A DNA stretch of 56,715 nucleotides from an uncultured Verrucomicrobiota bacterium (GTDB lineage: Bacteria > Verrucomicrobiota > Kiritimatiellia > SS1-B-03-39 > UBA6053), in assembly GCA_937127435.1 (NCBI GenBank), contig CAKZLZ010000087.1:1-56715 (forward strand), read 5' to 3'. Under the pieces are notes generated by a model. It had not been told where the DNA came from and did not search any database. It saw nothing but the letters and a program-made list of their open reading frames with translations. Shown one piece after another: positions 53,715 to 56,715 of this stretch. The position numbers and the translations under genes are program-made. Positions within the stretch are counted from its first letter, which is position 1, and every line of letters begins with the position of its first letter.

Positions 53715-53769
53715 ATTTGAAGGGGATTTCCGAAAGACGCAATGGAAAGGGAGTGCCGGACCGGAGGGG

Positions 53770-54774
53770 TTATACAGGTTCTCCGCGGTGTTTCGAGGCA
53801 AGGACTTTGGCTTGCTTGGCAACTTCTTTGCGGAGTGCAGGCGGTTCCATCACTTCCGCCAATCCGCCCCAACTGAGAACCCAGCCGGGAATGCTTTCCA
53901 CATGCTGGAGTTGAAGGGTGAGCAGCAGATTGCCGTCGGGTTGGATTTCAGTTTGCTGACTGTCATGCCAAATGCGTTCGGCGGCCAGGGTGGCCGCATA
54001 CCCGGTGAATCGAATCACCACCTTTTGTTCCGGGGCCTCCGGGGAGGTGATCAGTCCCATGCTGCCGTGCAGATATTCATCCAAATCAAAATGGGCCGGC
54101 TCGGAAAAGCTTTCCTCCAACACTTCCAACTCTTTGATCCGGGGGAGGGCGAAGATGCGGATGTCTTTGGGCTTTTCATCCCAGGCAAACAAATACCAGC
54201 CCCCCTTCACCTGCGCCAGATGCAGCGGACGGACGGTGCGCGCTTTGGTGCGCCGGTTCTTGGCATTGGTGTAGCGGAGGAAGAGCTTCCGCTGTTTCAC
54301 CAGCGCGGTGGACAGCAGTTCGATCATGTTTAAGTCCGCCTGCATCATGCCGCTTTCGTGAATGCTGAAGGCCCGGTCCAGATCCCGCCAACTGATGGTC
54401 ACCCGTCCCTGAGCCTGTTCCGCCAGGCGGTCAAAGCCCGACTGCAGGGTCGCCCCCATCGCGGTACCTGCCAGCGGTGCCAACACTTTGCGGGCCACGA
54501 ACAGGGCCATCAATTCTTCGGTCCCGATTTGCAGAGGAGGAAAGGCTTCGACCCGGGCGGTGTAGGCATAGCCATTCTGCTGCGGATCAAATTCCAGGGG
54601 CATCCCGAATTCGTCGCGCATAAAATCCAGATCGCGCTGAATGGTTTTGGTCGAAACTTCCAACCGCTTGGCCAGGGTGCTGCAGTTCGGAAATGTGCCG
54701 GCGGAAAGTTGCTCGTGAATGAGATGGATGCGTGCCAGCGGACGGCGGGTTTGACCGGATCGGGAGGGTTTCAT
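53770..54774 (-). CDS. WYL-domain transcriptional regulator
   Basis: The 334-residue protein has an N-terminal HTH (ARIHLIHEQLSAGTFPNCST, then RLEVSTKTIQRDLDFMRDEF). A WYL domain follows with KARTVRPLHLAQVKGGWYLF. A WCX-like C-terminal domain (FTGYAATLAAERIWHDSQQT) completes the usual three-part layout. WYL proteins bind nucleic-acid ligands and often control stress or defence genes. The ATG at 54774 is chosen, because the open frame before it covers repeat sequence. The SLOG-like gene lies upstream on the same strand, across a repeat-filled gap. Confidence 0.92.
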   Translation of the reverse strand: MKPSRSGQTRRPLARIHLIHEQLSAGTFPNCSTLAKRLEVSTKTIQRDLDFMRDEFGMPLEFDPQQNGYAYTARVEAFPPLQIGTEELMALFVARKVLAPLAGTAMGATLQSGFDRLAEQAQGRVTISWRDLDRAFSIHESGMMQADLNMIELLSTALVKQRKLFLRYTNAKNRRTKARTVRPLHLAQVKGGWYLFAWDEKPKDIRIFALPRIKELEVLEESFSEPAHFDLDEYLHGSMGLITSPEAPEQKVVIRFTGYAATLAAERIWHDSQQTEIQPDGNLLLTLQLQHVESIPGWVLSWGGLAEVMEPPALRKEVAKQAKVLASKHRGEPV

Positions 54775-54843
54775 ATTTTTTATGCTGATTTGCGGGGGAG
54801 GGAAGATCAATACAAAAGTGGATTGGGTAGGGGGGGGACAAAT

Positions 54844-55012
54844 GTAGTTCCACGCCTGCCCGCCTGCCCGCCTGCCCGTGCCGTTCCGGCACGTGAACGG
54901 CCAGGGAAGGACGCCCCAGCGGCCAGGGGGCCCCGTGGAAAACCAGGAGTTCTCCGCGGGGACCGCGGAGCTACATCTTCTGAACAGTTTACCGCGGGGA
55001 CCGCGGAATTGC
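54844..55012. repeat. Composite REP-like elements between the WYL and SLOG genes
   Basis: From 54844 to 54939 a copy of the loop-insert element at 16979 occurs, with three GCCTGCCC units instead of two. Reversed family A hairpins follow: CTCCGCGGGGACCGCGGAGC ending in CTAC at 54974, and CCGCGGGGACCGCGG before 55012. These fill the gap between the two minus-strand genes. Confidence 0.75.
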
Positions 55013-55013
55013 T

Positions 55014-55631
55014 TCATTTAATCCAATGCTGCCAATGTTCGTAGAGATAAAAGGGGACGCCCTGTTGTTGGCAGACGCGGATGGTGTGGCCGGTGCCGCC
55101 GGACATGGGATCGGGTTTCGTATAAAACAATCCCGCATCCGCCGGTGCCAGTCCGTTTTCCGGATCTCCCAGTACTTTCAAGGTGTCGCGGAGCAGGTAA
55201 CGGGCTTTGGCCCCCAGTCTGGGGATCTTGCTGCGATTGGCCATCAGGCTTTTATTTTTGGGGGTGGCGATGTTGCTGACCGACACCAGATCCTCTTCAT
55301 GCACCGCCGACACCTGATGGAGTGCCAATACCTGATAATCGGGATGCAGGTTCTTTTTCCGGTGTCCGGCAGTGGGGGTGATCACCTGCATGCGGGAGGG
55401 ATCGACCGAGGTCACCCCTTCGGCAAACAGTGAATCCGATCCCTCCGCATTGCCCGAACGAAACAGGGCACGGGGCATGGCTTCCGCCAGCATGGCTCCC
55501 AGGCGGACAAGGTCGGGGCGCTGTGTTTCCACCACCGTGCGACTGCCTTCCAGCAGGATGATCGGATGACGGTATTTTTCTACTGCGCTTTGAAAATCTT
55601 CAAAGCCGGGAAGATGGATGTGGTAGTTCAT
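55014..55631 (-). CDS. SLOG/DprA-like nucleotide-binding protein
   Basis: The 205-residue protein has a Rossmann-type pattern with IILLEGSRTV near residue 25 and a glycine-rich RSGNAEGSDSLFAEG loop. This recalls SLOG-superfamily proteins such as LOG and DprA, which bind nucleotides or NAD-like ligands. The C-terminus (GGTGHTIRVCQQQGVPFYLY) fits such a fold. The function is unknown. It lies upstream of the WYL regulator, with repeats between. Confidence 0.7.
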   Translation of the reverse strand: MNYHIHLPGFEDFQSAVEKYRHPIILLEGSRTVVETQRPDLVRLGAMLAEAMPRALFRSGNAEGSDSLFAEGVTSVDPSRMQVITPTAGHRKKNLHPDYQVLALHQVSAVHEEDLVSVSNIATPKNKSLMANRSKIPRLGAKARYLLRDTLKVLGDPENGLAPADAGLFYTKPDPMSGGTGHTIRVCQQQGVPFYLYEHWQHWIK

Positions 55632-55763
55632 GCAGGGATCTTAGCAGAGAGGGTCGGACAACGACGGTCTGACGGATCTATAGCCGGTTGAATTTTGCTC
55701 GGACCGTGGTTGTCCTACCCCCTGTGTTAGGATGCATCCATCATAACCCCAAGGAGAAAAGAC

Positions 55764-56366
55764 ATGAACAAAGAGCTCACCGAAATTTGGATGATTTTAG
55801 ACCGCAGCGGCAGTATGGATGCCATTCACAGTGGTACCGTGGAAGCGGTCAATGCCTTTGTGACCGACCAGAAAACCGAAGAGGGTGAGGTGCAATTCAC
55901 CCTGCGTCAGTTTGATAACGAAGTGGATACGGTGTATGACCGTTTGCCCCTGGAAAAAGTGCCGCTGATGAAACTGGATGATTTTCAGCCCCGGGGCATG
56001 ACCGCGTTGAACGATGCGGTGGGTCAGGCCATTCTCGATCTGGGCCGGCTGCTGGAGAAAAGCCCAGAAGCCGAACGGCCCGGTCAGGTGATTTTCACCA
56101 TTCTCACTGACGGATATGAGAATGCCAGCCAGGAATTTGACGGCAAACAAATCGCCGACATGATTCAACATCAGAAAAGAAAGTACGACTGGGAGTTCGT
56201 TTTTCTCGGTGCCAATATCGATGTGGATCAAGTGGGCGGAGAAATGAATATTGAACCCGAAGACCGGATCAGCTTCAGTTCCACCGATTGCAGCGTGAAA
56301 GAAAACATGAAAATCATGTCCAGCAACGTGAAATACAAACGCGCCAAACGGAGAGCTTCGTTTTAA
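55764..56366 (+). CDS. VWA-domain protein
   Basis: The 200-residue protein is nearly all a von Willebrand A domain, with the MIDAS metal motif DRSGSM at residues 13-18. The Thr of GMTALNDAVG and the Asp of LTDGYENAS complete it. There is no signal peptide or membrane helix, so it is likely cytoplasmic. It is divergent from the SLOG gene. The basic C-terminal tail (YKRAKRRASF) is unusual. The partner is unknown. Confidence 0.9.
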   Translation: MNKELTEIWMILDRSGSMDAIHSGTVEAVNAFVTDQKTEEGEVQFTLRQFDNEVDTVYDRLPLEKVPLMKLDDFQPRGMTALNDAVGQAILDLGRLLEKSPEAERPGQVIFTILTDGYENASQEFDGKQIADMIQHQKRKYDWEFVFLGANIDVDQVGGEMNIEPEDRISFSSTDCSVKENMKIMSSNVKYKRAKRRASF

Positions 56367-56369
56367 ATG

Positions 56370-56620
56370 AGAGCGCCGGAGTCCCGCGTTTACGCGGAAG
56401 TCCCCAAGCGGCCTTTAGGACGCGGGTTGCGGAGCCCGTAGTTCTGACGCTGAGCCGGAGTCCCCCTGGCCGAGGCTCGCGCCACGCGCGGGCAGGCGCG
56501 TTCACGCGGAAGTCTTCAAGCGGCCTTTAGGCCCCGGGTTGCGGAGCCCGTGGTTGTGAAACCGGGACGTAAACGCCCCTTGACAGCTTCCGCGTGAACG
56601 CGGGACTCCGGCCCATTTGT
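56370..56620. repeat. Third palindromic repeat family at the right end
   Basis: A block with ACGCGGAAGTCCCCAAGCGG, CTTTAGG and CGGGTTGCGGAGCCCGT occurs at about 56394-56441 and again at 56505-56553. GCCGGAGTCCCGCGTTTACG near 56374 is mirrored by CGTGAACGCGGGACTCCGGC near 56594. The whole can fold as a large hairpin. The remaining bases to 56715 show no gene. Confidence 0.75.
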
Positions 56621-56715
56621 TATGGGGGTCGGAAAACCCTGAGGTTCCCCCAGTTCGCGGACAGTGGCGGGGCTTAGAGAATTTTGATACTGTATTTAGT
56701 GCTTGAGTTCAAGCG

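Noticed and set aside
52796..53914. A 372-residue plus-strand gene
   Set aside because: It is another frame of the MFS gene, whose helices and start are convincing. The alternative has no recognisable domain.

Overview
The window looks like a bacterial chromosome segment with moderate to high GC and mostly short intergenic gaps. The gene set suggests a Verrucomicrobiota-type bacterium, perhaps Opitutae: a PEP-CTERM surface protein, a LacI regulator, a formylglycine-type sulfatase, a CE12-like esterase, a GH9 glucanase, L-rhamnose isomerase and a CPA2 antiporter. The lineage is inferred from gene content only; there is no rRNA or other taxonomic marker here. Bases 1-60 are almost pure G and are probably a sequencing or assembly artefact at a contig edge.

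Layout. 62-2195 (minus): ECF sigma factor, SAM methyltransferase and radical SAM protein in one tight operon. 2320-5368: purU, a sulfatase and a CE12-like esterase. 5534-7012: an unusual fusion of an excisionase-type helix-turn-helix with a GspE/PilB-type ATPase, behind a promoter that overlaps a palindrome. 7186-14785: the complete F1Fo ATP synthase operon (atpZ-I-B-E-F-H-A-G-D-C) plus a small membrane protein gene. 14807-16982: a LacI regulator and a PEP-CTERM gene, flanked by a diverged, broken second copy of the 3' end of that small membrane gene. 16979-17503: a palindromic repeat array. 17542-27938: a putative HTH protein, a YiiX-like hydrolase, a Cys-rich lipoprotein, hisI, DUF6435-like, DUF2071 and GH9 genes, metX, cysK and a glycosyltransferase. 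28225-32015: a two-gene YeeE/YedE transporter, tRNA-Ser(GGA) with partial tandem and inverted copies of its 3' end, and an AraC regulator divergent from rhaA. 32241-41318: a nuclease, CPA2 antiporter, manA, a TPR lipoprotein, rsmI, tRNA-Leu(TAA), a LysE exporter and a GFA protein. 41673-53714: a complete carbon-phosphorus lyase operon (phnF-G-H-I-J-K-L-M-P-D-C-E) followed by an inositol-monophosphatase-family gene and an MFS gene. 53770-56366: a WYL regulator, a SLOG-like protein and a VWA-domain protein. The right end is repeat-rich.

How it works together. The C-P lyase operon is the main metabolic block. PhnCDE imports phosphonates. PhnGHIJ with the ATPases PhnK and PhnL, then PhnM and PhnP, turn them into ribose bisphosphate, phosphate and a hydrocarbon. 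phnN and phnO are absent, and the operon instead ends in a phosphatase-like gene and a transporter. The second theme is repeats. Two families of short hairpins start with the tetranucleotide GTAG, like REP elements, and form exact 88-bp and 64-bp tandem arrays. In three places the TAG of GTAG is the stop codon of the adjacent coding frame. In two places a roughly 75-85-bp sequence sits inside the hairpin loop. No REP-associated transposase lies in the window.
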